Positions 5,690-14,374 of a stretch of DNA of 58,002 nucleotides are shown in pieces (position 1 is the stretch's first letter; the number at the start of each line of letters is the position of its first letter). The DNA is from an uncultured Opitutia bacterium (lineage in GTDB: Bacteria; Verrucomicrobiota; Verrucomicrobiia; Opitutales; CAJWYM01): positions 1 through 58,002 of the forward strand of contig CAJWYM010000011.1 of assembly GCA_913049555.1 (NCBI GenBank). The letters run 5' to 3'. Position numbers and translations under genes: made by a program. The notes beneath the pieces are model-generated. The model was given only the letters and a program-made list of their open reading frames with translations, did not search any database and was not told the origin of the DNA.

Positions 5690-7080
5690 AGGATAAGAAT
5701 AAATCGGGTGTCATTGTTAATGATGCTCAGTCTAAATTAAATTCTACATGGATGAAACGATTGCTTGTTCCCAAAGATATAAAAGAAATCAAGGATGCAC
5801 TGGTTGAGGCAGAAAATGAGGGTCTTATGATTTCTATCGCTGGAGGGCGCCATGCAATGGGTGGGCAGCAATTTGTTTCAGAGGGTCTGCTCTTAGATAT
5901 GAGTCATTTTAATAAAGTTATCCATTTTGATTCTAAGAATGGATGGATTGAGGTTCAAAGTGGCATTGAATGGAAGGAGTTGATCGAACATATTCACAAG
6001 ATAAAAGATAGTGAAATTCAATGGGCTATTCGGCAAAAGCAGACAGGGGTAGATGAGGTTAGTATTGGAGGTTCCATCTCCGCAAACATCCACGGTAGAG
6101 GTTTGAAGTTTTCACCCTTTGGTAGTGATATTGAATCTTTTAAATTGTTGAATGCAAAAGGAGATTTACTCAACTGCTCTAGAAGTGAAAACAAAGAACT
6201 TTTTTCTCTAGTAATTGGTGGTTATGGATTGTTTGGTATAATTACTCAAGTCGTTTTGAGGTTGGTTCCTCGTCATAAGGTGAAACGTGTTGTTGAAATT
6301 ATTAAAGTAAAGGATCTTGTTCAGAAATTTGAAAGCAGAATTCAGGATGGCGCTATTTATGGGGATTGCCAATATTCAATCGATTTATCAAGTGATTGGG
6401 GTGAGCACAAAGGAGTGTTTTCTTGTTATTACAACATAAGTAATGAAATTCCTGTGCCAAGAGGTCAAAAAAGGATCTCTAAAGAAAAATGGTCTGAATT
6501 GTACAAATTGACTAGAACAGATAAAGCGAAAGCATTTGATATTTATTCTAAGTTTTATCTGACTACAAATAACCAAATCTATTGGTCGGATACTCATCAA
6601 TTATCCAACGTATTTGACGGCTATCTGGAGAGTGTTGATGGCAATGAAGCAACAGAAATGATTACGGAGTTGTATATAACCAGAGACAAATTGATTCCTC
6701 TACTCACCGAGATTAAAAAAGACTTTTTAAAAAATGATGTGGATGTAACCTATGGAACGATTCGCTTGATTGAGAAAGATGATGATAGCTTTCTGGCATG
6801 GGCAACGGAACCCATGGTGTGTGTTGTATGCAATCTACATATAAAGCACTCCGCTGAGGAAATTAAAAAAGCCAAAGATAATTTTCAAAGAATGATTGAC
6901 CAAGTGATTTCCTTTGGTGGAAGATTCTATTTGACGTATCATCGTTGGGTCACAAGGCAACAGCTTGAGTCATGTTATCCACAATTTAAAGAGTTTCTGA
7001 AATTAAAATTAAAATATGATCCTCATGAAAGATTTCAAAGCACATGGTATCAATATTTTAAAGAGTTGATTGAAAATTGA
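5683..7080 (+). CDS. FAD-binding oxidoreductase (PCMH / VAO-type flavoprotein)
   Basis: This 465-residue flavoprotein has an N-terminal PCMH-type FAD domain: the strand-loop SIAGGRHAMGGQ (about residues 50-60), LLLDMSHFNKV, and the second FAD loop DEVSIGGSISANIHGRGL (about 124-141). The C-terminal half is the substrate-binding cap, ending in FQSTWYQYF, as in sugar-lactone oxidase and decaprenyl-ribose oxidase relatives. It should oxidise an alcohol or amine; substrate unknown. No signal peptide is present, so it acts in the cytoplasm. It overlaps the methyltransferase gene, and the pair looks like a small tailoring module. A possible terminator hairpin starts at its stop codon. Confidence 0.75.
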   Translation: MLEDKNKSGVIVNDAQSKLNSTWMKRLLVPKDIKEIKDALVEAENEGLMISIAGGRHAMGGQQFVSEGLLLDMSHFNKVIHFDSKNGWIEVQSGIEWKELIEHIHKIKDSEIQWAIRQKQTGVDEVSIGGSISANIHGRGLKFSPFGSDIESFKLLNAKGDLLNCSRSENKELFSLVIGGYGLFGIITQVVLRLVPRHKVKRVVEIIKVKDLVQKFESRIQDGAIYGDCQYSIDLSSDWGEHKGVFSCYYNISNEIPVPRGQKRISKEKWSELYKLTRTDKAKAFDIYSKFYLTTNNQIYWSDTHQLSNVFDGYLESVDGNEATEMITELYITRDKLIPLLTEIKKDFLKNDVDVTYGTIRLIEKDDDSFLAWATEPMVCVVCNLHIKHSAEEIKKAKDNFQRMIDQVISFGGRFYLTYHRWVTRQQLESCYPQFKEFLKLKLKYDPHERFQSTWYQYFKELIEN

Positions 7081-7110
7081 GGCTTTTCAGAAAAAGTGCC
7101 TCTGCTTTTA
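7079..7110 (+). terminator. Possible intrinsic terminator after the oxidoreductase gene
   Basis: GAGGC (7079-7083), overlapping the stop codon, pairs with GCCTC (7098-7102), extended by CTTTT/AAAAG pairing, and is followed by TGCTTTTA. The T-run is weak, so confidence is limited. Confidence 0.4.
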
Positions 7111-7452
7111 GCTCAAAGAGCTGTTAAAAATTCATAAAAATACATGAAGAATTACTGTTGGGAAGCTGAATCTTTTAGAGATCTATCTAGATAAAAGTCT
7201 TATAAGAGGGATTCCGGGATTCACTTTCGATCCGCTGTTGCAATCATTTTTAATTTCATCAATTGTAGGTGCTTATGATCTCTCCTTTCACTTTCAAAAA
7301 CGATGTGCGTTGATGTATATATAATTACAGGCACAGGCATTGTGAAATAAAATCTCAATTGCAAATTTTTGTTTCACTAATGCCTGTGGTCTTTGGGGAT
7401 CGTTATTTTTTCACATTTAACACAATGAATTTATTTCAAACAATTCTTTAAT
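7111..7452. other. Gap between oxidoreductase and pqiA-like gene
   Basis: No gene is seen. The main structure is a long inverted repeat at 7332-7388, listed separately. The rest is AT-rich without open frames of note. Confidence 0.5.
7332..7388. repeat. 16-bp inverted repeat upstream of the pqiA-like gene
   Basis: CACAGGCATTGTGAAA (7332-7347) is complementary to TTTCACTAATGCCTGTG (7372-7388), except for one extra T, across a 24-nt loop. It ends 64 nt before the pqiA-like start. A T-rich run (TTATTTTTT) follows 15-20 nt later. It may be a terminator for upstream RNA, an mRNA leader hairpin or a protein site. No second copy was found in the window. Confidence 0.5.
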
Positions 7453-7923
7453 ATGATCAATCATATTTTATTAGCCATCCATGCAATCTCCTTGGGAATT
7501 GGTATATTTGCCCCTATGATGACCTTTCAGAAGTTCTGGATATTTTCTAATAAATACTCTTTATTCAGTGGGATCTTTGAAATGCTAAAGGAGGGAGAAA
7601 TCTTTATGTTTTTCATAATTTTATCGTTTAGCATCTTATTTCCCATTTACAAATTGATCACATTGTATCAGGTCCAATTTGCTAAGGTTCAGTGCGTAAA
7701 GTTTAAGAAAAAATTAGATCGCTTATCAGCTTTAGGAAAGTGGTCCATGATGGATGTTTTTGTGATCGCCTTTCTCGTTATGACAGTAAAGCTTGGAGGA
7801 ATTGGTAAAGTGGATGTTCATATTGGAATTTTTGCCTTCAGTATCTCAGTAGTTGTATCTATGATTTTAACCCATCGAATCCAAAAAAAAATTGAATCCA
7901 TCGAAGATGTAGACTTGGTTTAA
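7453..7923 (+). CDS. PqiA-like inner-membrane protein (paraquat-inducible protein A family)
   Basis: The 156-residue protein has about four membrane helices (8-28, 52-70, 103-118, 125-143) and the family motif LGKWSMMDVFVIAFLVMTVK (about 97-116). PqiA/YebS proteins are half-modules here joined to the membrane and, in enterics, work with MCE proteins in lipid transport between membranes. Only a single PqiA module is present and no MCE gene lies next to it, so its partner must be elsewhere. It starts at ATG 7453 with no clear Shine-Dalgarno. Confidence 0.75.
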   Translation: MINHILLAIHAISLGIGIFAPMMTFQKFWIFSNKYSLFSGIFEMLKEGEIFMFFIILSFSILFPIYKLITLYQVQFAKVQCVKFKKKLDRLSALGKWSMMDVFVIAFLVMTVKLGGIGKVDVHIGIFAFSISVVVSMILTHRIQKKIESIEDVDLV

Positions 7924-8135
7924 TATTGGTATTATTATTTGTTAGGTCTATTTGTGACTAGGAGCAATCTATGATCCCATCGATGCGAAAAGGAAAGGTT
8001 AGAAATTTTAATTCGATTGCACTTTACTGAATTTTCAACTTCTCTTTTTATTAAAAATCGATTCGGGACTCCCTCTAAGTCTTTGACTTTGTTGCGTTGA
8101 TTCCAAGTTTTACCAATTATATTCTCGAAAAACCT

Positions 8136-8945
8136 ATGAAATTAGAAAAATTAGTCCGTGACCTATCACTTAGAATGATTGTGTTCCTTGTAATTTTAAT
8201 ATTGTTGTGGGCCGTAATTTTAATGATCGGAGTTTCCTTTGAATGGTCTTTTTTAACCAGTAAAGTTGAAACTGCATTTTATTTGGGCGGTTTTATAGTT
8301 GGATTATTAATTTTTGCTTTATCATTCTCGAATATTACCTCGAATTTGTCCATTATCTCAAAAGCTCAAAACAAAGAAATTACTGAATCAAAGAACTTAT
8401 TCAAACAAATAGGATCCATGATAGGTCTCTCCTTATCAGTCATCGTTCTCATTGTTGGTGGACTTTGGTTTGCAGAGTGGAAAGTATATCAAAAACTATC
8501 TGAAGAGGCTTGGAATACAGTTCTTACAATCTCAGAAAAAAATCAATTCAAAGCCTTGGCTAAAGAAATCCAGATCGATGGCAATATAAAAGAGATATTG
8601 AATTATCGAGATGCACTCTCTTATGACGTTCGTTCTAACGGCAAGCTGTCTTTTTTAATTCCTAAGACAGTCGCAGGCGTAAAAATATACTATGAGATCA
8701 CTCCATGGTTTCATAAGCCAACTAAGGATAAAAATCTTTCCGAAGTTGATTTGAACCGCTTTAAACCAAATCAAAGAGAGAGAAAGGAATTTTATCTTCT
8801 TTCTCAGGGTAAACTGGACTCTTTTAAAGTTCCTGTAATAAACCAGAATTTAAGAGTTTTTTACTCTAAAAAAATCGGGGATCAAGAGATTGTGATTCTT
8901 TTAGATACTTCAAGGAAATTGGAAAGTTACAACAGTGATCGATGA
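8136..8945 (+). CDS. Two-helix membrane protein of unknown function
   Basis: I chose ATG 8136 (MKLEKLVRDLSLRM) over TTG 8097, because it gives a normal basic N terminus before the first membrane helix. The 269-residue product has three hydrophobic stretches (about 14-36, 52-70 and 99-117), then a soluble C-terminal part of about 150 residues. The pattern, with EKNQFKALAKEI and a later FYLLSQGKL, suggests a periplasmic or cytoplasmic sensing-like domain, but I do not recognise a family. It stands alone, and its neighbours give no clue. Confidence 0.6.
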   Translation: MKLEKLVRDLSLRMIVFLVILILLWAVILMIGVSFEWSFLTSKVETAFYLGGFIVGLLIFALSFSNITSNLSIISKAQNKEITESKNLFKQIGSMIGLSLSVIVLIVGGLWFAEWKVYQKLSEEAWNTVLTISEKNQFKALAKEIQIDGNIKEILNYRDALSYDVRSNGKLSFLIPKTVAGVKIYYEITPWFHKPTKDKNLSEVDLNRFKPNQRERKEFYLLSQGKLDSFKVPVINQNLRVFYSKKIGDQEIVILLDTSRKLESYNSDR

Positions 8946-9519
8946 TTGAAAACTGCAGGATCTGTTTTCTCCAGTGCATCATTTTTTTGTTTCGATTTTG
9001 GATGGAAACCTAAAATTGAAATTCTATGGAGTCCGATAAATTGCCCAAGCCAATGCCTAGCGAATTGGATTCGTTCGCTTATCCAAAAGCTTTAAAATCA
9101 AAAACGGCAATGAAGAAAAATTCTTTGTTAGCGAAGTGTCTTATGTATTTAATAAATGGGGAATCCAGACGGTTTATGCAAACCCTGATGAATATTTAAG
9201 AATGGTTTTGGACAAGGGTTTGATCCGGTCTAAAAATTGCGCTAAAAATAGAAGCTTCTCCAAAGAAAATATAAAAAATTTTATAATCAATTTGGTGGAA
9301 CCTTTGAGATGAATTAAGAATTGAAATGCCTCAGAAAAGGATTCTGATTGCTTGTTTGGATCCAAGTGAATCATTCAATCCATTGTTGACAGAGCAGACT
9401 AGAAGTCTTTTTCATAAGATTGGTTGTCTTGGATTTCAGACCCGTTCTCAAAAGCTTAAATAAAGACCTATGGATTGGATAGTGTTCCAAGAAACCTCCA
9501 CTAATCTTATTGATTTTTC
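8946..9519. other. Long gap with degraded coding remnants
   Basis: No intact gene of normal size is seen over 574 bp. The region holds an open frame without a proper start (9061-9312) that overlaps a short ATG frame (9026-9199), listed separately. The rest is AT-rich sequence between two converging genes. No tRNA or insertion element is visible. Confidence 0.5.
9026..9312 (+). pseudogene. Possible decayed small gene
   Basis: An ATG frame (9026-9199) encodes a 57-residue peptide starting MESDKLPKPMPSELDSFAYP. The next frame, 9061-9312, has no start codon but reads like a true protein (NGNEEKFFVSEVSYVFNKWG, then QTVYANPDEYLRMVLDKG). One reading is that the ATG start and the second frame belonged to one gene split by a frameshift near 9090. 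I do not recognise the protein. Either frame could be chance. Confidence 0.3.
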
Positions 9520-11499
9520 TTATCCATTGGATCCAATAGAAACCATCTGATGCAATTCTATCTTTGGTATAGTGAAAGAACAGATTCCCTCATTAAATTC
9601 AAAAACCAATTCTTTATTTTCCGGAACCATTCTTACGAAATCTACAGACTTTGTTTTCAAAGAGATCGAGAGGTCATACAATGGAAGAATGTCCTCAATC
9701 ACTGGAACTTCTCCTCTCATAATTGGATTCGCATATAAAATATGCAGCACTTTGTTGCCATTGCTTTGTTCATTCAAGGCAATCTGCGCACCAGATGGCA
9801 AGTCTACATGAATGGACTTCTTGGGAAGTAGAAGGTCTATGCAATTTCTGACAAGGTCTCTATGCAACTTCATGCCTTTCTTGCGATACATGGAAAATAC
9901 CTTCGGACCTATGTAAATAATATTGCCATTCTGGATGACAGATGGATATCCGGCATCGGGACCTGGAGGAGTATTGCCATGGGAACAAAAGGTTTTTAAG
10001 GTGCGGTTGAAATGGGGTGCAATAGTATCCGCCAAAACTGTTGCACTCGTAAGCTTTAACTTTGGTCCAGGAAGAAAATTGAAGTAAGGCGCTTTTACCA
10101 TGTTTTTAGAAATCGCTTCGCTTACTTTTGTAAAATCAATGTACCATTCAGATTCTCCTCCATATTCGACCCCATAATCCAAGTTGAAGGTTTGATTTTC
10201 CTGACTGAAACCACTCTTTCCTGAAGCAATCAAAGCTCCACCATTTTTTAAGAAAGCATCCAACTTCACTTTTAAATCGGGTAAAATCACAACTTCATCC
10301 GGAAGTATCAAGAGCTTGTATTTTAATAAATCTGCTTGTTGATCTACCATATCATAAAGCATATGATTCTCACTCAATATCATACTGGCTCCAATTTCAG
10401 GATCTTCGAGTTCCACATTTTTCATAATAGCACTTGGACATAAAACCGCAATTTCAGCTATATTTTTAATATCGTCACACCAAGGCTCTTTTTCTTCAAC
10501 TTCTGCATAGGCCTCACCAATTCTTTTGTAAGTATCAAGGTCCAAAGTTCCCTCTGGAAGCATTTGATCCCCGACAGAACATTTACCTCCATACATGATC
10601 ATTCGCATGGCCTCAAAACGCAGAGCATCCGAACTTTTATATCCCCCAAACTCTCCCCAAGATTGATGAAATTTACCGGTCATACCTAAAAACTCGGAAA
10701 CCTTGTATTTGTAGTAGCGAGCTTTCTGAGGAAAGGATTCATAACCCCCACACCAAGACGTTGTGGGCAATGACTCTATTTCATGATGACTGTAATAGGG
10801 TTTGGTATCATCACGTCCTTTTTTGTCCTTGCCATTGTGGTAGACACGAGTGTTTGGATTCTTGGACCAAATCACTTCAGTGATTGTTTTGAAGTAATTT
10901 ACATACACTTCTCTGGCAAATTTAAAAACTGCAGCATCATCCTTCACATCTATGCCTCTTTTGAGCATGGATTCCATGCATGATTCACAGTAACAGGGTT
11001 TTTCCCAAACGATATCATAAAAGAGACCTACAGGATTGAAACGATCCATAACCTCTGCCGTCTGATTTACTAATTCTTCCAAATAAGGAGTGTTTAAACA
11101 AATCCGCATCCACCCTTTTCTCACACCACTAGAGGTATCTCGAACACTGCAAATACTGCCATCCTTCTTTTTGACAACCCACTCTGGATGCAAACGTCCG
11201 ATTCTCTCGTTCCAACCAACTGTGAGATAGATAGGCGTTTGAACCCCAATTTCATTAGCAGCCTCGATCATTTTTGGGAGCAAAGGTTCTTTCATGTTGG
11301 GGTGCATGTCGCAAACTTTTGAATCGTAATAGGCCCAACCGTGGTGACAGGTTGCAAAAGAAGTGACAGAATTTACATGACCCAGCTGTAGGCATTGCTG
11401 AAAAGAATCTTTATCAAAATCCCGTCCAATATTTTTTAAATGTTCAGAAGTGTGGAAATCTAGATGAATTTGACGGAATGGTAATTTTACATTTTTCAT
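9520..11499 (-). CDS. Glycoside hydrolase-like protein (GHL6 / alpha-L-fucosidase-like) with beta-galactosidase trimerisation domain
   Basis: The N-terminal part (about 1-340) is a TIM barrel of the putative glycosyl hydrolase 6 type. It carries FATCHHGWAYYDSKV (about 48-62), a strand ending in LFYDIVWEKPCYCESC (about 159-174), and YHNGKD. The part from about 350 to 540 resembles the glutamine-amidotransferase-like beta-galactosidase trimerisation domain (KLLILPDEVVILPDLK, GGALIASG). No signal peptide is present, so it should act on imported oligosaccharides in the cytoplasm. It follows an araC gene on the same strand and faces a sulfatase gene, which suggests a sulfated, possibly fucose-containing glycan. 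The exact activity is unknown. Confidence 0.65.
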   Translation of the reverse strand: MKNVKLPFRQIHLDFHTSEHLKNIGRDFDKDSFQQCLQLGHVNSVTSFATCHHGWAYYDSKVCDMHPNMKEPLLPKMIEAANEIGVQTPIYLTVGWNERIGRLHPEWVVKKKDGSICSVRDTSSGVRKGWMRICLNTPYLEELVNQTAEVMDRFNPVGLFYDIVWEKPCYCESCMESMLKRGIDVKDDAAVFKFAREVYVNYFKTITEVIWSKNPNTRVYHNGKDKKGRDDTKPYYSHHEIESLPTTSWCGGYESFPQKARYYKYKVSEFLGMTGKFHQSWGEFGGYKSSDALRFEAMRMIMYGGKCSVGDQMLPEGTLDLDTYKRIGEAYAEVEEKEPWCDDIKNIAEIAVLCPSAIMKNVELEDPEIGASMILSENHMLYDMVDQQADLLKYKLLILPDEVVILPDLKVKLDAFLKNGGALIASGKSGFSQENQTFNLDYGVEYGGESEWYIDFTKVSEAISKNMVKAPYFNFLPGPKLKLTSATVLADTIAPHFNRTLKTFCSHGNTPPGPDAGYPSVIQNGNIIYIGPKVFSMYRKKGMKLHRDLVRNCIDLLLPKKSIHVDLPSGAQIALNEQSNGNKVLHILYANPIMRGEVPVIEDILPLYDLSISLKTKSVDFVRMVPENKELVFEFNEGICSFTIPKIELHQMVSIGSNG

Positions 11500-11505
11500 A
11501 ATTTG

Positions 11506-11534
11506 AGATTACACGTCCCCACTGCAGGCAACAA
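11506..11534 (-). promoter_or_regulatory. Promoter of the glycosidase gene, predicted leaderless
   Basis: On the minus strand TTGTTG (11534-11529), a 17-nt spacer and TAATCT (11511-11506) are followed by 6 nt and the ATG (11499). With normal -10 to start-site spacing, transcription would begin at or near the A of ATG, giving a leaderless mRNA. No Shine-Dalgarno is present. Confidence 0.5.
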
Positions 11535-11553
11535 TCTACGATAATGAAAAGTT

Positions 11554-11580
11554 TATCCGAAGATATGAATTGTTCGGATA
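11554..11580. promoter_or_regulatory. Palindromic operator candidate upstream of the glycosidase gene
   Basis: A perfect 8-bp inverted repeat, TATCCGAA (11554-11561) and TTCGGATA (11573-11580), with an 11-nt spacer, lies just upstream of the predicted -35 box. The position fits an activator site. The half-site spacing, 19 bp start to start, is about two helical turns. The binding protein is unknown; AraC proteins more often use direct repeats. Confidence 0.5.
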
Positions 11581-11757
11581 TTAAACGTGAATTTAAATTC
11601 TATGATTCATGAATTCGTTGTATCTCACTCATTGTTGAAATACTATTGAAATGCAAATCTGGCAAATTGAATACTGAAGGGAAATTTCAAAAAATGGATT
11701 TTTCTAAAATACTTCACTTTTGATGGAAGTTGAATTTAAGCTGCTATCAAAATCGTT

Positions 11758-12537
11758 TTAAGATCGGATCCGATTTCTAAAGGCCAAAGGGGTTTCTCCT
11801 GTTTTTTTCTTAAACAAGCGCGAAAAATAATAGGGGTCTTCAATCCCTACTTTCACTGAAATTTCATACACTTTATAATCTGTATTGGTTAAAAAGTTTT
11901 GGGCACTTTCGATTCGTTTTTTTATCAAATATTGATTGATGGGCAATCCAACTGTGGAAGAAAATAAATTAGCAAAATACACTGGATCTAATCCTTCTCG
12001 TTTCGCCAAGTATTCAATATCCAATGCCTTGAAATAATTCTCATCTAAGTATTGAAGCGTTTCTTTGAGCCGATGCCTCTCAAAGTCCTTTTGCACCCCG
12101 TCTTTTAAAAAATAAGAAGTCAAAATAGCCAAACTTCCTTGCGCTTTAAAATAGTGATGGATTCTTTTGTCCTTAGTATAGCGAATACAAGATTCAAACA
12201 ATCCAATCACTCGATCCTCTACCCTGAGTCCCTGAGCCATCAAATTACTAAACATCCATTGGATCTTTTTAGAATCCGAGGTAAAATGAATGTATAAGTG
12301 ATCCAAGGATTTTTTGCACTCAGACTCAACAATACAATATGCGGGGATGAAATAAAGGTATCCAGGTTGTAAAACAATCTGTTTGTCCAAAGTCTTTAAA
12401 AGGGCCTCTCCAGAAAGGACATAGTAGAATCTGTGATCAGCAAAGGAATAATGTTTTTTTGACCACGTCTCATGGACGAGGATTTGACCCGCTCGGATAA
12501 TTTGATATTCGATACTAAGTGATTTTGAATGTAACAC
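11758..12537 (-). CDS. AraC-family transcriptional regulator
   Basis: The 259-residue regulator has an N-terminal cupin-like sensing domain (strand pattern HRFYYVLSGEALLKTL, about 36-51) and a C-terminal AraC DNA-binding domain (about 160-257). The second helix-turn-helix ends in the family signature IEDPYYFSRLFKKKTGETPL. It starts with GTG. It lies between the glycosidase gene, on the same strand and downstream, and the divergent sulfatase gene, so it is very probably their sugar-responsive activator. The ligand cannot be told. A TATACT hexamer directly abuts the GTG, so the true start may lie further in. Confidence 0.85.
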   Translation of the reverse strand: MLHSKSLSIEYQIIRAGQILVHETWSKKHYSFADHRFYYVLSGEALLKTLDKQIVLQPGYLYFIPAYCIVESECKKSLDHLYIHFTSDSKKIQWMFSNLMAQGLRVEDRVIGLFESCIRYTKDKRIHHYFKAQGSLAILTSYFLKDGVQKDFERHRLKETLQYLDENYFKALDIEYLAKREGLDPVYFANLFSSTVGLPINQYLIKKRIESAQNFLTNTDYKVYEISVKVGIEDPYYFSRLFKKKTGETPLAFRNRIRS

Positions 12538-12552
12538 AGTATATGAGCTTTA

Positions 12553-12616
12553 TCTATGTTTTGTCTATGAATCAAAGCTAATATCCATTTATTTATTATA
12601 CTTTGTCTTGTATAAT
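12553..12616 (+). promoter_or_regulatory. Sulfatase promoter with direct-repeat regulator site
   Basis: A perfect -10 TATAAT (12611-12616) lies exactly 6 nt before ATG 12623, so the mRNA should be leaderless. The -35 region is poor (TTTATT at 12588-12593), as expected for an activated promoter. Two direct TCTATG repeats (12553-12558 and 12564-12569), 11 bp apart, lie upstream and fit AraC half-sites on one face of the helix. Confidence 0.55.
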
Positions 12617-12622
12617 CCTCTC

Positions 12623-14374
12623 ATGAAAAGACCCAATATCGTATTTATACTGACGGATGATCAAGGCTACGGAGACTTAGGTTGCCATGGAAATGAAATC
12701 ATAAAAACACCCCACATCGATCGTTTTTATGAGGACTGCATTCGAATGACAGATTACCACGTCGGCCCAACATGCGCACCTACCCGAGCAGGCTTGATGA
12801 CCGGCCACTATGCAAACAGCACAGGAGTTTGGCATACAATCGGAGGCCGTTCTTTGTTGAGAGCCAATGAATGGAGTTTGGCCAATGCATTGCAGGAGTC
12901 CGGTTATAAAACAGGCCTTTTCGGTAAATGGCATCTTGGAGATAGCTATCCCTACAGACCCCAAGATAGAGGCTTTGATAAAGTGGTCACTCATGGTGGA
13001 GGAGGAATCTCTCAAACCCCTGACTTCTGGGGAAATGACTACTTTGATGATACCTACAAGGAAAATGGCAAAAATAAAGAATTCAAAGGATACTGCACGG
13101 ATGTTTTTTTTCATGAGGCAATCGAATTTATCAAAAAGAATAAGAACCAACCTTTCCTCTGTTTTATACCTACAAATGCTCCCCACTCTCCGTTCAATGT
13201 GGAGGAAAAATACCGGACTCTTTACTCTGAAAAAGTTCCATCTCCTAGAGATCGATTTTATGGGATGATTACAAATTTGGATGAGAATTTTGGGACACTA
13301 AGATCTACCTTGCAGGAACTGGGCTTGGAAGAAAATACGATTCTTATCTTCATGACAGACAATGGAACTGCAGCCGGTTGCCAGTTAGATCATGAGGGTC
13401 AGCTTGTAGGAGGTTTCAATGCAGGAATGCGCGGTAAAAAATGCAGTCCTTACGAGGGAGGACATCGGGTTCCTTTTTTTATCCGTTGGCCCGAGGGCAA
13501 CCTGAGCGGAGGAAAAGATTTTAATTCCCTCTGTGCAAATGTTGATTTTATGCCGACTCTCCTTGATTTATGTTCCATCTCAGTTTCTGATGAACATCGT
13601 TTTCATGGAAAGAGCTTGGCTCCTTATTTGAATGGCACTCTCGTGGATCCTGAAGATCGAGCCATTGTCACTGACTCTCAAAGAGTGACCCGCCCTGAGA
13701 AATGGAAGGACAGTGCTGTGATGTTAAAACAATGGCGACTCATCAACGGTAGAGAACTGTATGACTTGAAGAAAGACCCAGCCCAAAAAAAAGACCTCCA
13801 TGCTGAAAATAAAGAAATCGTTGCCAAACTAAGAGAAGAATATGAGTTGTGGTGGGATCTAGTTTCCTCAAATTTTGAAGAGGAAATCCCTCTTTACATT
13901 GACCCCAAAAAAACGACGACTCTAAACACGCACGATTGGAGAAATGAAGATTGTTCCTGTGCTTGGAATCAAGCGATGATTAGAGAGGGTTTGAAATGCA
14001 ACGGTTATTATGAAATTTTCGTTGAGAAAGCTGGGATTTATCAGGTATCTCTTAGAAGGTGGCCCAACGAAACCCGGCATGGAATCTCGAAGTCGATTGA
14101 TCCAGATCAAGACATTGAATGGAATCATGAATCGATCGATGAAGGAGATAGCAATCACTATTCAGGATCTAAGGCTTTGAATATAAGTTCTGCAAAATTA
14201 GAGATCGATCCCATGAAATGGGAAAAAAAAGTGGACGGGGAAAAGGACCAAGTAAACTTTGAGGTTCATTTAAATCGTGGCCTCGGTCGACTCAAGTCTT
14301 CTTTCTCAGGTCCTGAAATCGAACTCGGTGCCTATTATGTGGTGATCCATCCTATTGGAAATCTGAATACTTAA
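12623..14374 (+). CDS. Sulfatase (formylglycine-dependent arylsulfatase family, S1)
   Basis: I start at ATG 12623 (MKRPNIVFILTDDQGYGD), since TTG 12608 lies in the predicted -10 region. The signature C51-A-P-T-R55-A-G is the Cys-type site that a maturase converts to formylglycine. D12 and D13 and the later FMTDNG motif give the calcium ligands. The 583-residue length and the C-terminal domain, with HDWRNEDCSCAWNQ and LRRWPNE, fit sulfatases of Planctomycetes and Verrucomicrobia. No signal peptide is seen, which is unusual and suggests cytoplasmic desulfation of imported sugars. It is divergent from the araC gene and probably controlled by it. No maturase gene is in the window. Confidence 0.9.
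   Translation: MKRPNIVFILTDDQGYGDLGCHGNEIIKTPHIDRFYEDCIRMTDYHVGPTCAPTRAGLMTGHYANSTGVWHTIGGRSLLRANEWSLANALQESGYKTGLFGKWHLGDSYPYRPQDRGFDKVVTHGGGGISQTPDFWGNDYFDDTYKENGKNKEFKGYCTDVFFHEAIEFIKKNKNQPFLCFIPTNAPHSPFNVEEKYRTLYSEKVPSPRDRFYGMITNLDENFGTLRSTLQELGLEENTILIFMTDNGTAAGCQLDHEGQLVGGFNAGMRGKKCSPYEGGHRVPFFIRWPEGNLSGGKDFNSLCANVDFMPTLLDLCSISVSDEHRFHGKSLAPYLNGTLVDPEDRAIVTDSQRVTRPEKWKDSAVMLKQWRLINGRELYDLKKDPAQKKDLHAENKEIVAKLREEYELWWDLVSSNFEEEIPLYIDPKKTTTLNTHDWRNEDCSCAWNQAMIREGLKCNGYYEIFVEKAGIYQVSLRRWPNETRHGISKSIDPDQDIEWNHESIDEGDSNHYSGSKALNISSAKLEIDPMKWEKKVDGEKDQVNFEVHLNRGLGRLKSSFSGPEIELGAYYVVIHPIGNLNT

Noticed and set aside
9174-9374. Minus-strand open frame of 66 codons
   Set aside because: It overlaps the better plus-strand remnant, has no ribosome site or recognisable motif, and looks like a chance frame in AT-rich DNA.
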